Positions 1 through 11,209 of a stretch of DNA of 64,000 nucleotides are shown in pieces. Position numbers and translations under genes: made by a program. Location of the stretch: contig VZSF01010416.1 in NCBI GenBank assembly GCA_013398295.1, positions 642,098 through 706,097 on the forward strand. Direction: 5' to 3'. Below the pieces are notes generated by a model. That model was not told the DNA's origin. It saw nothing but the letters and a program-made list of their open reading frames with translations, and searched no databases. Source of the DNA: Chionis minor (Eukaryota > Chordata > Aves > Charadriiformes > Chionididae). The first letter of the stretch is position 1, and each line of letters begins with the position of its first letter.

Positions 1-1238
1 AGGGGAGGAAAAGGCAGAGGGAACTGGAGCCTTATAAAATGTTTGTTTTCCTTACAAATTTCACGAGAAATAAACTGTTTATGCTGTAGTGTTTCACTGC
101 CATGGAAATGTTAGACGATTTTCTGTGACCGTCAGTGTGTTTAATGTGTAGCCAAGCAGTAGCATTATAAAGAGTGAGAGGGGAAGAAAATGAGAAACTG
201 AAGGAACACAATGAAAAAAACACGAGTCCACTTTACCTCGTAGCTCCCAGCACATTATTTTTCCTTGCTTGTGGGCATGACTTAATGCTGGTTACTCCCC
301 TTGGCTTCAAACTGCATTCATTTTAATCATCTGTTTTGACACCTCTTTCCCCCTCAGGCTCATCTCTAATTGAATTTGTCATGCAATCCTCACCTCCCCT
401 GAAATTGTTTGTATGGGAGGGGGACTGGGAGGCAGCTGGACCCGTTTGGTTTCTGTGGTGTTACCTCCAGAAGTCAGCCCATTCCAGTCCTACCTTTGGA
501 GCTGAGAGGTTTGGCATTAAGTCTGGTATCCCACAAATGTGTCTGTTGTACTTCTAGATCTACTCTGATACCTTCACACAGGGCTCAGTGGACTTTCAGT
601 TCAGATCACAACCAACTCCTGCCCTTCTCTGCCATCTTCCATGTTGCAGGGTAGACATCCCTTTCAAGAGCTATTTATTTTGAGATGAAATTTCTCCCTG
701 CATGCACAAAAGTTCAGCTTTCCAGCTAAATTCTGTCCTTTATGACTTCCTTGTACATTGAGAGATGTCAGTAGGGTGTGCAGAGCAGACTTAGAGTCCC
801 CCAAGCAAGGATGCAGACTTGAAATACCGTAGTTTTACAGACCACGTGTGTCAGGTATGCAGGCAAGGCAAAATTTTGTATGTGATATTTAGTGAGGCTC
901 CGGCTGTGGATTTGTGCTCGTGGTCAAGGCGGAACTTAAGAATGATACTTCTTAATTTCTCTCATTCCAAATGTCCTCAAGTTTGTCAGTCTCAAATATT
1001 GTGCTTTTATTCGTAACAAAGGAAAAGAGCATTTACAAAAACCGAACCTGAAGGCAAGTTCCCATGCAGGTACACAGTTTTGTATAAAAGAACTGGCTAC
1101 CTCTGTGCCTCTAATTCCACAAAAACAAAATGAAATTCTTCTTGTACCCAAAATAAGGCTTGTTTGTTTTTTAACATTTCTATTGCGGAGTCAATCTGAG
1201 CAGTTCCATCTTGCAAGCTCAAACTGATAGTCTTAAGC

Positions 1239-1264
1239 GGGGCAAGGGTGGGGGCGGGTGGGGG
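1239..1264 (+). other. G-quadruplex motif
   Basis: Five G-tracts of 4, 3, 5, 3 and 5 bases are separated by loops of 3, 1, 1 and 1 bases on the plus strand. Tracts of three or more G with one-base loops are the classic arrangement for a very stable intramolecular quadruplex. The surrounding DNA is only moderately GC-rich, so the tract stands out. No promoter or gene start is evident beside it. Confidence 0.8.
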
Positions 1265-2297
1265 CGCTTAACATAAGAACACTCGTCTTGTTCCTTAGCA
1301 TAAGTGGAGCCATCATGTTGTCTTCATATACTCAAAAGCGCTGTGTCAACATGTCCCTGCAACAAAAGTGTTTGTGGTATCTAGATAACACGTCACGTGT
1401 TTCACACACCACCTTGTTATCTCATCTGGCCAAACACTAAAGATAAACAGTGTCATGGAAGTGCACATGTGCTTTAGACAAGGTCTGTGATCAACTCAAC
1501 TTTACAACCTTCATATCTGACTGCAGCATAAACAAAAATATGGCAGAATTATATTTTCTACATTTTGAAGATAACCTGTAGGAAAAGTTGTATTATAAAA
1601 TTAGAAGCGTTACACTTAGGAAGTCAGAACATTTCTCAGAAGAATCTACAAAATTTCCTACCTCTCCCTACAGGGTGCCTGAGTACAAAAGAGATACTTA
1701 GTAGTATTTTAACTAAATGTGTTTCTAGAGGCAGATACCTTCTAAAGTGTTCGTCTGAAATTCATCAATTTATTCCATTGTTTTCAATAGACTCTCTGCT
1801 TTGAACAGCAAACCTCTCCCTCCCCCCTTGGCCCCTCCTCAGAAACAACTCCTTTTTTCTTTGTATTGCCAGACTAGAAAGGAAATACTTTGAACCCTCC
1901 AAAACCCTGTTGTTTCACTGATAAATCACAGAATTCAGTGGTGGGCCAAAGAGGTTACTTTTCCTACAGCAGTGCAATCTGGAGTAGATGAGAAATCAAA
2001 CTACTTATGGCAATGCCATTATAAAGTGGATAAATATTTCCAGATAGTGGATTCCAATTTGATGTATTATTTTCTTTCCCTTTCTTCTATACAGATGATG
2101 TGAAGGCCTTGCAAATAAAGGATAAAATGTCAGGGGGAAAGAGGTAGGAACTGTAGATTAGTTTCCTTTTCTTCTATCTTCACCTCCCAGGGAGAAGTTA
2201 ATTTTGTCTGTGTTCAATCTGAGTTCATAGAAGGGAGAACACTAAAAAGCTTACTTCTTGTAAAAGTCCATTGCCAAATGAAATGGAAAGAAGAAAC

Positions 2298-2318
2298 AAT
2301 AATAATAATAATAATAAA
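2298..2318. repeat. (AAT)n microsatellite
   Basis: Seven uninterrupted AAT units are visible, followed by an AT-rich stretch. This is an ordinary simple repeat. Confidence 0.9.
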
Positions 2319-3274
2319 GACCAAATTTGAATCGGGGGAAAAGCTAATATCCTCTCCAAAGTTCAGCTCTCACCCCTTTGGCATCTTTATTTGCCAATTC
2401 ATTAGGAAACATCTTCTCAATATTTTGCTCTAATTTAAGTGGACAGATGCTCTTTCTCCACAAAAGGAAGTGGTATGAAGAAAGCCTGTCATAGTTAGTT
2501 TGGCATTTTCTTTTGTTGCATTTTATGTTTATTGACCATTTTTTTCCTTCCCACAAATAAACTCAATAAGATAGATGCGAGTCCCTTGGCAACAAGGAAA
2601 CAGAAATCATGCTTGTAGGCATATGCCGTGCTCTGCAGTCTCAGAAAGATACGCCAGGGTCCAGGCTTGACAGATCAATGTTACATATATCTTTTACATG
2701 CTGGCAACAGTCCTTTTTATTTAAGATAAACTGAGTAATGAGTAGGCAGAAATATCGGGGCTTAATCAAGATACAGCATGGCAAGACATGGCCAAATCAA
2801 ATTATGTGCACCGTGGTGCAAAACATCTGAAGCTTGTGGGGTCCCATGGTTGTAAATGGCAGGAATGCTGGTGGAAAGCCAGCCAGCCCTGCTCTGAAGG
2901 CCCAACCTCATTCCCCTCATCTTCTTGGCCCACTGGCAGGAAACTCCGGGTGAGGTTTGTGGACTCAGTTTTGCAAGAGGTCAGCTGAGAGGCTTGTTAA
3001 GTCCCTGGTGGCCTTGGAATCCAACAGAGCAGGACTGGATCTGGTTCCCATGGCTCTGCTTACTGGCTGTTCTCAAAATTAAGTCCAGAAGCTTCCAGAG
3101 CAGTGTAAGCAATAGATGTCATCTAGCTTATGTCTGGCCTGGATATATATTCACTCAGAGGCTTGCATTCAGCACAGCTTCCAGCTCCAGAGCTGGGATA
3201 CACCTGCGTCCAGGTGGAAACCAAATGGGACTTCCCCAGAGATCAGGTCTTCTTCATGGGACGTGCAGAGGAGC

Positions 3275-3289
3275 CGGGGTGGGGGGGGG
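3275..3289 (+). repeat. Short poly-G tract
   Basis: Four G, one T and nine G in a row. It is a low-complexity G-run with limited quadruplex potential because only two tracts are present. Confidence 0.7.
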
Positions 3290-3479
3290 TCTGCCGTGCA
3301 CACTGAGTATTGGTCTGAATCCCACATTGCTGATGTATCTAATTACCCCGAAACTCACTCTCCATCTATCTATTCCTTGTCACTTTGATTTGACCTCTTC
3401 ACTAACGCTGCCTCACGTGCCTGAGCACAGCCTTGCCGAAATCACTGTTCTGCATTAGCAGGCTGCTGGAGCGTAACGG

Positions 3480-3545
3480 TCCAGTCGAAAGCCCATCAAA
3501 ATCAATGTACAGATTCCCATGGGCTCACTGGGGCTTTACAGCGAC
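3480..3545. repeat. Ancient amniote palindromic interspersed repeat relic
   Basis: The stretch contains AAAGCCCAT, then a CAATG block, then TCCCATGGGCT and GGGGCTTT. This is the nearly symmetrical layout of an old interspersed repeat common in reptile and bird genomes, in which 'AAGCCCATTGAAGTCAATGG' is followed by its own inverted complement. A second relic with the same layout lies near 26770. The family name is not certain from memory. The element encodes nothing. Confidence 0.5.
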
Positions 3546-3959
3546 TTCTCAACATCTGGCCCACTCTTCCGTCTGCAGCAAGCGCACGTAGTAAAGCAGC
3601 ACAGTAGAGCTGGTTTGGAAATTGCAGCTAGCAATGACTGACATGAGCTCACCTTAATCGGAGATCAAGGTAATTGCCAGAATCACTGCTGCAAACTTCA
3701 CCCACTGATTCCTGTCAAGGCGAGCTAAGCTGTTAACCTGAAATGTCCCCCTGAACCTTCATGTTTTATTGTGTTACGTAAAACAGTAGTTAAATAAACA
3801 GCCCTCATCTGCTCCGTGTAAAGGACGAGCAGTGCTTATCGGGAGAGGAGAGCATGGATTTATTCCTTACAAGGTTATGCTTGCTCTCAAAAGTGTACAT
3901 CCATCATCTGGCAAAACACAGCCCCAAAAGGCCGCAGAGGAAAGCAGCAGAGCCGGGCA

Positions 3960-4180
3960 TTTCTTTCTAGGGCAGACGCGAGGTGGTGCTCTTATGTCCG
4001 CAAGTCGTGGTGATCTTACGTCCATATGTTGTGGCCGTCGGGGTAAGGAGCGGAGCCCACGGCTCCCTGCACAGCGTGGCCTGCCAGCATGGCCGGGGAG
4101 CAGCGCTCGGCACGGCAGGCAAGAGCATTCCTTCAGAAGTTCTGTGCGTGTGCATGTGTTCCCAGAACTAGACGTGCGGA
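3960..4180. other. Small CpG-rich patch
   Basis: About 17 CpG dinucleotides fall within roughly 220-240 bp, far denser than the flanking kilobases, where CpG is sparse as usual for methylated vertebrate DNA. The patch is shorter than a normal CpG-island promoter and has no clear TATA box or downstream exon. It could be a small unmethylated regulatory element or a relic. Confidence 0.5.
3983..4030. repeat. 24-bp imperfect tandem duplication
   Basis: Two adjacent 24-bp units begin GTGGTG and share the block CTTA(T/C)GTCC at the same offset. The second unit is followed by a partial third start (GTGGCC). It lies inside the CpG-rich patch. Confidence 0.7.
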
Positions 4181-5351
4181 GACGGAGTTAAGGCAGTGGG
4201 GTGTGATGAGGTGATGCGGAGCAAATAAAGCTTAATTAGCCAACAGTGACCCTTAACGGTAATTTCCTGTGTGACGAAATACCCACCGCAAGTGATCAAA
4301 ACTTCTCACTTAATCACACAGCATTTTTCTTGGAAATATGCATTTACTTTGAGCTTTCTCATTTTCTTCTTTTTCCTTAGGGAAAGGGTAAAACATACCT
4401 CTAATACAGACTTGAAGCTGCAGTTCTCTTCTCTGCTTTTAATTCTCATGGCCAGCACTGTTTTTTCCCCTCTCTGGGTTGCAGGCATGGCCCTGAGAAG
4501 TTTTCCAGTGCTGGAAAGAGAGAGCAGGACCCAGCTCAGCTTTGAATGACTCTTTGATAAGGAGTATTTGGGCATTGGTAAAGCGTGCTGTGCTCCTCAG
4601 CACATCTGTCTGAGGGACAATGCGGGACTCCTCTAGCCTCCCCCAAAGCAATGAGCCTAGTGACCCTGGGTGAGTGATTCCCGAAGAAAGGGGCACTCCA
4701 CAGTGGAAATGATGAATTGGGCACCAGAGTAACATGGGGGAATTGCTTCTAGCTTTTGTGTCTTTCCTTTTCCACTTTCCACCTTCATAACACACTAAGG
4801 TGACCAGCCCAGGGTCCATGGTTCAGAACATGTGGGGATGGACCAAAAATTTGGCTGTCTCTCCCTTTCCATCCCTGCTGTGAAGTGGGATGGCAACCTA
4901 AGATGGGAGAAAAGGGAAAGGACAAAATGTGTCAGTGCTGCTGCTTCTCAAAGAGCAAGAGTCACTGGTTAAAGCAAGATAGCCACAGGGCTCAGTGACA
5001 GAGGGGGAAGAGAAGACATCTCTGTGTGGGTGTTGGCAGGATAAAGGGTTTTGAGAGTAAGCCTTGGTGGCATCTGGCACGCAGAAGCTTCTGGTAGGGG
5101 GACTCAGGCAAGGAGTGCAGTGAGGTCAGCCAAGAAGTGCAGGAAGATAAGTAGACCTTGCCTGAAGGTAAGGTGTTGAGTTTGGAGTGGAGGGAGTTAG
5201 CTGGAGAAGACTGAGGCTGGAAGGAGTGGACAGAAGGAGAATGTTGCTCAGTATGCACCCTTATACTCCAAGTGACCCCATGTTTAATTGTCAAGACACA
5301 TACTTGGAGAGAGTCAGAGGGCGGAGTTGTGCCTAGATATGGGATCAATCC

Positions 5352-5861
5352 TAGAATCATCATAGAATCATAGGATGGTTTGGGTCAGAAGGCACCTTGA
5401 AGATCATCCAGTTCCAACCCACCTGCCATGGGCAGGGACACCTTCCACTAGACCAGGTTACTCAAAGCCCCATCCAACCTGGCCTTGAACACCTCCAGGG
5501 ATGGAGCATCCATAGCTTCTCTGGACAACTTGTTGCAGGGCCTCACCACCCTCACAGTAAAGAATTTCTTCCTGAGATCTGATCTAAGTCTCCCCTCTTT
5601 CAGTTTAAAACCATTACACTTTGTCCTGTCACTGCACCCCCTGATAAAGAGTCCCTGCCCATCTTTCCTGTAGGTCCCCTTTAGATACTGGAAGGCTGCT
5701 ATGAGGTTTCCCCTCAGCCTTTTCTTCTCCGGGCTGAACAACCCCAACTCTCTCATCCTGTCTTCATAGGAGAGGTGCTCCGGCCCTCTAGATTGTCTTT
5801 GTGGCCCTCCTCTGGACTCCCTCCAACAGGTCTATGTCCTTCTTACACTGGCGGCCCCAGC
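5352..5861 (-). mobile_element. CR1 LINE, 5'-truncated, minus strand
   Basis: This is a chicken-repeat-1 non-LTR retrotransposon fragment in minus orientation. Its 3' terminus at 5352 carries the diagnostic reiterated ATTCTATG-type octamer (seen here as AGAATCAT/ATAGAATCAT). It is followed by the conserved TTCCAACC/GATCATC tail and then the C-terminal part of ORF2. About 510 bp remain of an element normally around 4.5 kb, so it is 5'-truncated, as expected from target-primed reverse transcription. The truncation point near 5861 abuts a 12-bp direct duplication. It differs in tail sequence from the copies at 38.5 and 57.2 kb and so belongs to another CR1 subfamily. Confidence 0.95.
5448..5756 (-). 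pseudogene. CR1 ORF2 C-terminal remnant
   Basis: An open frame of about 102 codons inside the CR1 copy gives the end of the ORF2 polyprotein, the endonuclease/reverse transcriptase of the element. The visible blocks are LFSPEKKRLRGNLIAAFQYLKG, followed by GRLRSDLRKKFFTVRVV and PSLEVFKARLDGAL, ending at a stop. These lie downstream of the catalytic reverse-transcriptase core, which is absent, so the fragment has no enzyme activity. The usual HWNRLPRE block is altered to PCNKLSRE, a sign of mutational decay. Confidence 0.9.
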
Positions 5862-5886
5862 ACAAACTATCAAGCACAAACTATTG
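5859..5886. repeat. 14-bp-period direct duplication at CR1 5' junction
   Basis: The 12-mer AGCACAAACTAT occurs at 5859-5870 and again at 5873-5884. The first copy spans the point where CR1 homology stops. It may be a by-product of the 5' end-joining step of CR1 integration or a later slippage. Confidence 0.8.
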
Positions 5887-6750
5887 AGAAAATGAAGTGA
5901 GCAGATGACTTGATCACAAAGTTTTTAAGTACTTCTATGCTGGATCGTCCCAGAGGGAACCTTCATGGTGACGGTCTTGTCAAACACGGCATCTTTCCTG
6001 TCCTGAATCAGTAGGGTTGATTAATGAAACTCCCATATCTCCTAAAAATGTCCTCAGCCATTTCCACTTCTCAGTTGCTGGTGTGATCTGGCCCACATCT
6101 CCTTTGAGATTGTAACTCTGTGGAGCAGAGACTGTTTTTCAGTGCAGAGACTGACATGGCAGATCCGGATTCAACCCCAAGGCCTACTTCAATGCAAAAC
6201 CATGGCAGTCCCGACAGACCAGGAGCTTGGAATGCTGGGTCCTGACACTGGGTTCTCTGATGTCACTAATAAGATGCAAACTTGAGGTTTTTTTGCAATT
6301 GGGACACTTGGACTCCTCTTAGGAGATAGATGTTGTTTTAGGTATGTAAGAGCTGAGATTGCACTGAAAGTATTCTCCCAGGAGGGAGACTCCCCGCTTC
6401 TATACATCTGCCCTATTTTTGTGAGATGTAGGAACTTAATAGGCATGAGACTTCTCCCGTGTGCTCAGCTTTGTTGAAATTGGCCCACGTGTTCAGAAGT
6501 TGTAAGGGACGGGGTGGAGTAGCAGAAAAAGAAAGACAGGCTCTATGGATTCATTAAAAATTCAGCTGCAAAATAATACTAATTGCGTGATCCCTTACTT
6601 CCATAAGAATTGGGGTTTCCATTAGAAAATTAAGTCCACTCCCAGATGAGATACACCACAGATGAGATTCAGCCACAGCTCTGCTCTCTCTCTTGAAAAC
6701 TTTATATTACTTTTTTCATTTCCCTTGCTGACAGGTCCTCAAACGACAAG
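5887..6750. other. Non-coding DNA
   Basis: No exon is recognisable. A probable fragment of an ancient SINE tail lies near 6100 and is listed separately. The rest appears unique and ends at the first copy of the duplicated ~166-bp element. Confidence 0.6.
6100..6165 (+). repeat. Possible ancient amniote SINE 3' tail
   Basis: GAGATTGTAACTCTGTGGAGCAGAGACTG followed by a T-rich block resembles the frequent amniote repeat tail 'AGATTGTAAACTCTTTGGGGCAGGGACTG'. Only the tail is recognisable. The family and full extent cannot be fixed by eye. Confidence 0.4.
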
Positions 6751-6916
6751 GGCCGCAATTGCAGAAGACGTTGCAAGAGCCCGCTGACAGGTGATTAACA
6801 GCTCCTGGATGCTGTGAGCCTGACCACACTTCTGACCACGGGAGCAGTTAAACAAATTATCAGCAGAGCAGTTCTGTGGTTAACTAACCCTTTTCTCTAA
6901 ACAAGTCTGCTAATGA
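6751..6916 (+). repeat. Unidentified duplicated element, copy A
   Basis: This stretch aligns with 11045-11209 in the same orientation. I counted 123 identical positions in about 166 aligned columns with a single one-base gap. The longest perfect block is 18 bp (GCCTGACCACACTTCTGA at about 6818-6835). Other shared blocks are GGTGATTAAC, GGAGCAGTT and CTGCTAATGA. Weaker similarity continues some 35 bp upstream and about 20 bp downstream, ending near a shared GGCACCCC. It has no open frame shared between copies, no poly-A or target-site duplication that I can see, and matches no repeat I recognise. It could be a low-copy interspersed repeat or an old duplicated regulatory element. Confidence 0.8.
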
Positions 6917-7149
6917 CATTCCCAGGCCTGGCACCCCTATGCATTTGTGAGCCAGGCACTGTGTGCCGAGGCATACTATCATATCTAACAGACTCCTTCA
7001 AAACACAACAGTAACAACAACAAAAACCAAACTGAAAGGCAGAAAGAAATCTGGACTCTGAGTAACATGCACAGCAAAAACTGAAGGGTACATTTTAATA
7101 GACTAGGTCTTAGGGGAATCTTTCAGCCGGGTAAGGAAGCTAGAAATTG

Positions 7150-7490
7150 CTGGGGCAATCCCAAGCACAAATAGAGGCTGGGTGGAGAATGGATTAAGAC
7201 CAGCCCTGAGGAGAAGGACTTGGGAGTGTTGGTTGATTAGAAGCTCAACATGAGCTGGCAGTGTGCGCTCGCAGCCCAGAAAGCCGACCACATCCTGGGC
7301 TGCATCAAAAGAAGCGTGGCCAGCAGGGCGAGGGAGGGAATTTGTCCCTCTGCTCCGCTCTGGTGAGACCCCACCTGGAATACTGTGTCAAGCTCTGGGG
7401 CTCCCAACATAAGAAGGACATGGACCTGCTGGAGTGAGTCCAGAGTAGGGCCATGAAGATGATCTAGAGGGCTGGAGCACCTCTGCTATG
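7150..7490 (+). mobile_element. CR1 LINE internal fragment, 3' end missing
   Basis: The plus strand reads through conserved CR1 ORF2 DNA: the CCCAAGCACAAATA/GGCTGGG start, then the GAGAAGGACTTGGGAGTGTT block, CAGCCCAGAAAGCC, the GAGACCCCACCTGGAATACTGTGT block and GGCTGGAGCACCTCTGCTATGAAG, after which homology stops. The frame is broken by stops. Unlike a normal CR1 copy, which loses its 5' end but keeps its 3' tail, this one lacks the last ~450 bp and the octamer terminus. A later deletion or rearrangement is implied. No target-site duplication is visible. Confidence 0.9.
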
Positions 7491-10400
7491 AAGCTTTCTG
7501 TCAGAGCAAATACTCTGGTCTCTATCCCAGCCAGAGCCTGAGAGAGTGGGGTAAGTCCCAGACATTTTGGAGAACCAGAGTCAGGAGTCAGAAACCAACA
7601 AGGTGACTGAGATCCTACACATGGGCAGTAATTGACCAAGCGCTTCTCCCTGCTACTTGTCCAAAGCCCTTATTGGAACCAATCCAAAGGGTAAAGGCAT
7701 AGGGGTGTCACACTGTGGGACAAGAAGGAGAGGAATTCCCTGTCAGCACTGTGAAGTGTTGACTGTATGGGAGAGGGAAGGAGGGATGCATTTAACCCCC
7801 TCTAAAGTCATTGTGGGCTTTGTAGAGTGGTGAGTGCAGAGAGCTTCATGCAAAGTTGCTCAAACAGGATTGGATTGCAAATAAAAGTCACTGCTCTGGT
7901 AGGTAAAGGAGACAGGTGAAGATGAGAGGTGGCATATATAGGCCTGTGTCTGGGGACTCTCAGAGAGGAAGACTTCACCTGGAGCAGCAGGGTGCTCCAG
8001 AGCTGCCTCTGCCTGCTGCTTGAGCTATACTCATTATTTGGCACTTTTATTGATGAAAATTATTTAATTCTCAAGCCAAAAGTCTTCTCCAGGTTGGTTG
8101 AGCTGCAGCTGTCCTACCACTAAGATGCTCTTACCTCCGCATACTGGGAGTTTGTTTGCCGTTCCCCAGATAATTAATGAACTCGATATGTCACATGGGT
8201 TTGTTCTGTTACATCACCTTCCTCTCACACATGAGAGACCCCTTATACCTGAAGGAATATTGCTAAGGCTCCAGCATCGCCTTGAAGCAGTGTGGAGTCA
8301 GGCTACTGTCTACCTTGGATGCCTCCCTGGTGGATCTTACTCATTCAGTTATATTCAATCAGCAGAGCTAAGGGTGCAAGGGAGCTGAGGAGATTCCACA
8401 CCCCGGGGTCCACATCTAGTCATGTGAACATCACCTTTGTGACTTTGCAGAGGCTTTGGGTTCTTGGCAACTGAGTACCTATGACTGAGAGTTTAGTCCC
8501 CTCAGAAAAGGGGTGCTCAGGGCTACTTTCAGTCTTCGCACTTCATTTAGAGGTGTCTGGGTGGAATTGAACACATGAGGATGAAGGACGCAATAATACC
8601 CTTCTGACTTCAATCTTTTAGGTAAGAAGATGGGGTGATGTTTTGGGAGATTCCTGTCACACAGTGTATCTTAGAGCCAGTTCTTAGGAGGCTGTAGAGA
8701 TACAAGGTATAGCAACAGCTCTTACCCTACCTCTACTGAAGATCCAAGTGGTTTTGAAGAAGCCAGGAGCTCCAGGACTGACACTCACTTGGATTCCTCC
8801 CCGTGCTTCCTGGGCTTGTCTTTTTGTGAGACTGATGGGGGAAGAGGACGTTCCAGAGATCATCAGATCATGTGTTGAGGGCATAGTGAGGTACAGTCTG
8901 GGTGCCACCCGGATTGTTTCAGGTTTGAGGAGACAGGAGTTACCAGGAGAGATGGAAAGTTGTAATAGCGCAGGTATTGTGTCCGTTTTAATCCTAGCCT
9001 CTCCTCTTCTGTCTTTACTCCTCTTTTCTTACAATGTAAGCAAGCAATCTCTGTCATGACAATAGATTCAATAGCTCTCCAAGGAATAAAAGCAGATGGT
9101 TTCACACCCTTGCAAAGTGAATATGTAAGTGAGAGAAGAGTCATTAAGGGCAATCACTGGCGAGAGGTTTTCAGCTCCAGAAACTCATTGAGGTGTGCAC
9201 AGGGAGCACAGAGAGTGAGTACTTGCCATATTTAGGCAGATACTGTTTGCAGGGAAAAAAATTATGCGAACCTGCCTTTTTTTCCTTACAGCTAATAGAA
9301 GCAGGTGGCTGTGTGAAGTCCAAGCCTGAAGTGTTGTTTCACTTTGAAGGGCTCAGGATACAATGCTTTCTTTTTCTCCTTGATGCAAGAATGAGAAGTT
9401 AGGTCTGCTTGCAACCTGGCCTAGCCTCTGCATACTTAACCCTGTTGAAAATACTGGATATATTTGTTCAAAATTGAAAGGGAGGAAGAAAGCAAAGCTG
9501 ATGTTATATTCAGGCTCTTCTGAACCTCTTCTGCTGTGTTCTGCCATTTTCATTTCAGAGAAAGAGTGTTATGCCTTCAAATAAAGCAAATAATGTGATT
9601 TTGAAATCATGCAATGGCTTATGCAATCTATACAACAGCTCAAATAGCTTTTTCTATAAACAACAGCTATTAATATTTCTCTAAGTAGCTTTTTTGTTCG
9701 AAAAAAGGGATAAGGAGCAAGAAAACATCCTGGGGAGACGCAGCAAGTAACTTTTGTTGCTTTACCTCAAATAGCAGCTGATACTACTTCAGGAGTAAAG
9801 TCCAGAATAAGCTGGAGCAGCTGCAGTATCTTCCCTACTGGAAAGAACACGTCAGAACCCTTCTCTGATTTATCCGGGTCAAATGCTGACATGGGGAGCA
9901 AATGTAGCATGTGTTTCTTCAGGTATTTTGAAAGACAAAAACCTCACTCTTTTGCTAGTAGGAAGAATGAACAATGTTTGCATAATTCTTCTCTGTCTTC
10001 TTACTCTGGCAGTCTTCTAAACTACTTTCTGTCTGCCAGTCTTTCCTCTGATCGACGAACAGAGGTCAATGCTCAGAAACAAAGCGAGGGGTAGTAGCAA
10101 ACTGACTCCTGCCATGCAACTGACAAGAGTCCTTCCAAATCTGAAGGCTGATTCTCAGTTTCCTGGGGTGTGCTGGAGTCAGTGAAATCCTTATATACCT
10201 CCCAGCTTTTTAAATGCCTTCTTCCCATCACAGAATTCAACCCCCATGACTGAAAAATCCTCAGGTCTACCCCAAAATCTACCTTCTAGAAGGGAGATAA
10301 TCCACCAGTAACAAGTATTTCATTTCCTGCCCCACTCCAAAACTCAGCATGGGACAGATGGGTCTCAGGATCTCCTCATAAGGAGAGACATTAATTTCTG

Positions 10401-11044
10401 TTCTCCAGCAAATGTCATCTAGGATCTCTCTTTTTTATTTAAAAAAAAAATATCAGAATGGCAAATCACCTCCTCACCAAAGAGGTTCCCCAGGAGACCC
10501 TCAACCTTGCTGTGGGCACCCTTCTCTTCTGGTGAATCTTGGCTGAGAGGAATCCAAGACTGACGGGGCCAAAGGGGAAGAGAGAAGTGGTGTTGGGCTG
10601 TAGCAAAAGTGCAGGTGTATGGGAAACTGCCAAACCTAGAGACTGGCAAGTTCTAAATACCTACAGGTTTAGGTGCCTGTAGAGTTTTTGGATTGCAGTT
10701 TTGTTCTTAGCCCTTAAACCCTGTTGTAGCTGCTTCTGCTCTTTTTTTTTTTTTTTTTTGGTCCCTTTGCAACTGCTTCGAAGTCCCTCAGCTAGAAGCT
10801 GGATGAAGCTAACATTTATAATGTCAACAAGCCACAAGCCACTAGCAGAGGGAACAAAGAGTTGTTTCTACAGTATGGTCTGTGCCACTGTCATGAAATA
10901 GTGGAACCGTAACTGAAGAGCAGCAGTCATGTTATGTGATTTGTAACAGCCCTGCGGGCTCACAGAAAGTCTCTTTTCTTTCCAGTGGTCCTGAAACCTG
11001 TCTTCCTTTCCCATTTCCTTCTGCAGGGCATCTTGTACCACGGG
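7491..11044. other. Unique non-coding DNA
   Basis: No gene, RNA or recognisable mobile element is seen. Near 9590-9690 is an AT-rich stretch with TTATGCAAT and a repeated CAACAGCT, of the kind found in conserved non-coding DNA, but nothing decisive. A poly-T tract lies at 10742. Confidence 0.6.
10742..10759. repeat. Poly-T tract
   Basis: Eighteen T in a row. No retrotransposed sequence is evident beside it on either side. Confidence 0.9.
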
Positions 11045-11209
11045 GGCCTCCTTTGCAAAAGACATTACAGGTGTCTGCTGATGGGTGATTAACTGCACCA
11101 GGACATCACTGCCTGACCACACTTCTGAGAACAGGAGCAGTTCAACAGATAATCTGCAGGGCAGGTTTGTGTTTAACAAGACCTTTTGTTATAAATAGCC
11201 TGCTAATGA
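11045..11209 (+). repeat. Unidentified duplicated element, copy B
   Basis: This is the partner of 6751-6916, lying 4.29 kb downstream in direct orientation. It shares the 18-bp block GCCTGACCACACTTCTGA and the order of all smaller blocks with almost no gaps. Flanking sequence is unrelated beyond about 35 bp on the 5' side and about 20 bp on the 3' side. The near absence of indels at roughly 74% identity suggests selection or duplication of a constrained sequence, but two copies of one old repeat family would look similar. Nothing in it encodes a protein. Confidence 0.8.

Larger units (their letters stand above)
1..3479. other. Unique non-coding DNA
   Basis: No recognisable exon, RNA gene or interspersed repeat is visible. 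Open frames on both strands are short (at most 177 codons, the longest overlapping the end of this stretch) and match no protein family I know. The only local structures are a G-quadruplex motif near 1239 and a short AAT microsatellite near 2298, listed separately. Confidence 0.7.
3546..5351. other. Non-coding DNA with a CpG-rich patch
   Basis: No gene is recognisable. The stretch holds the CpG-rich patch listed at 3960-4180 and otherwise ordinary unique sequence up to the 3' end of the CR1 element at 5352. Open frames here, such as the 119-codon one at 3832, start at GTG and have no recognisable domain. Confidence 0.65.

Noticed and set aside
2925..3458. Longest open frame, 177 codons on the plus strand
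   Set aside because: It has no recognisable domain, runs through a poly-G tract, has no flanking splice or promoter evidence, and falls within the length expected by chance over 64 kb in six frames.
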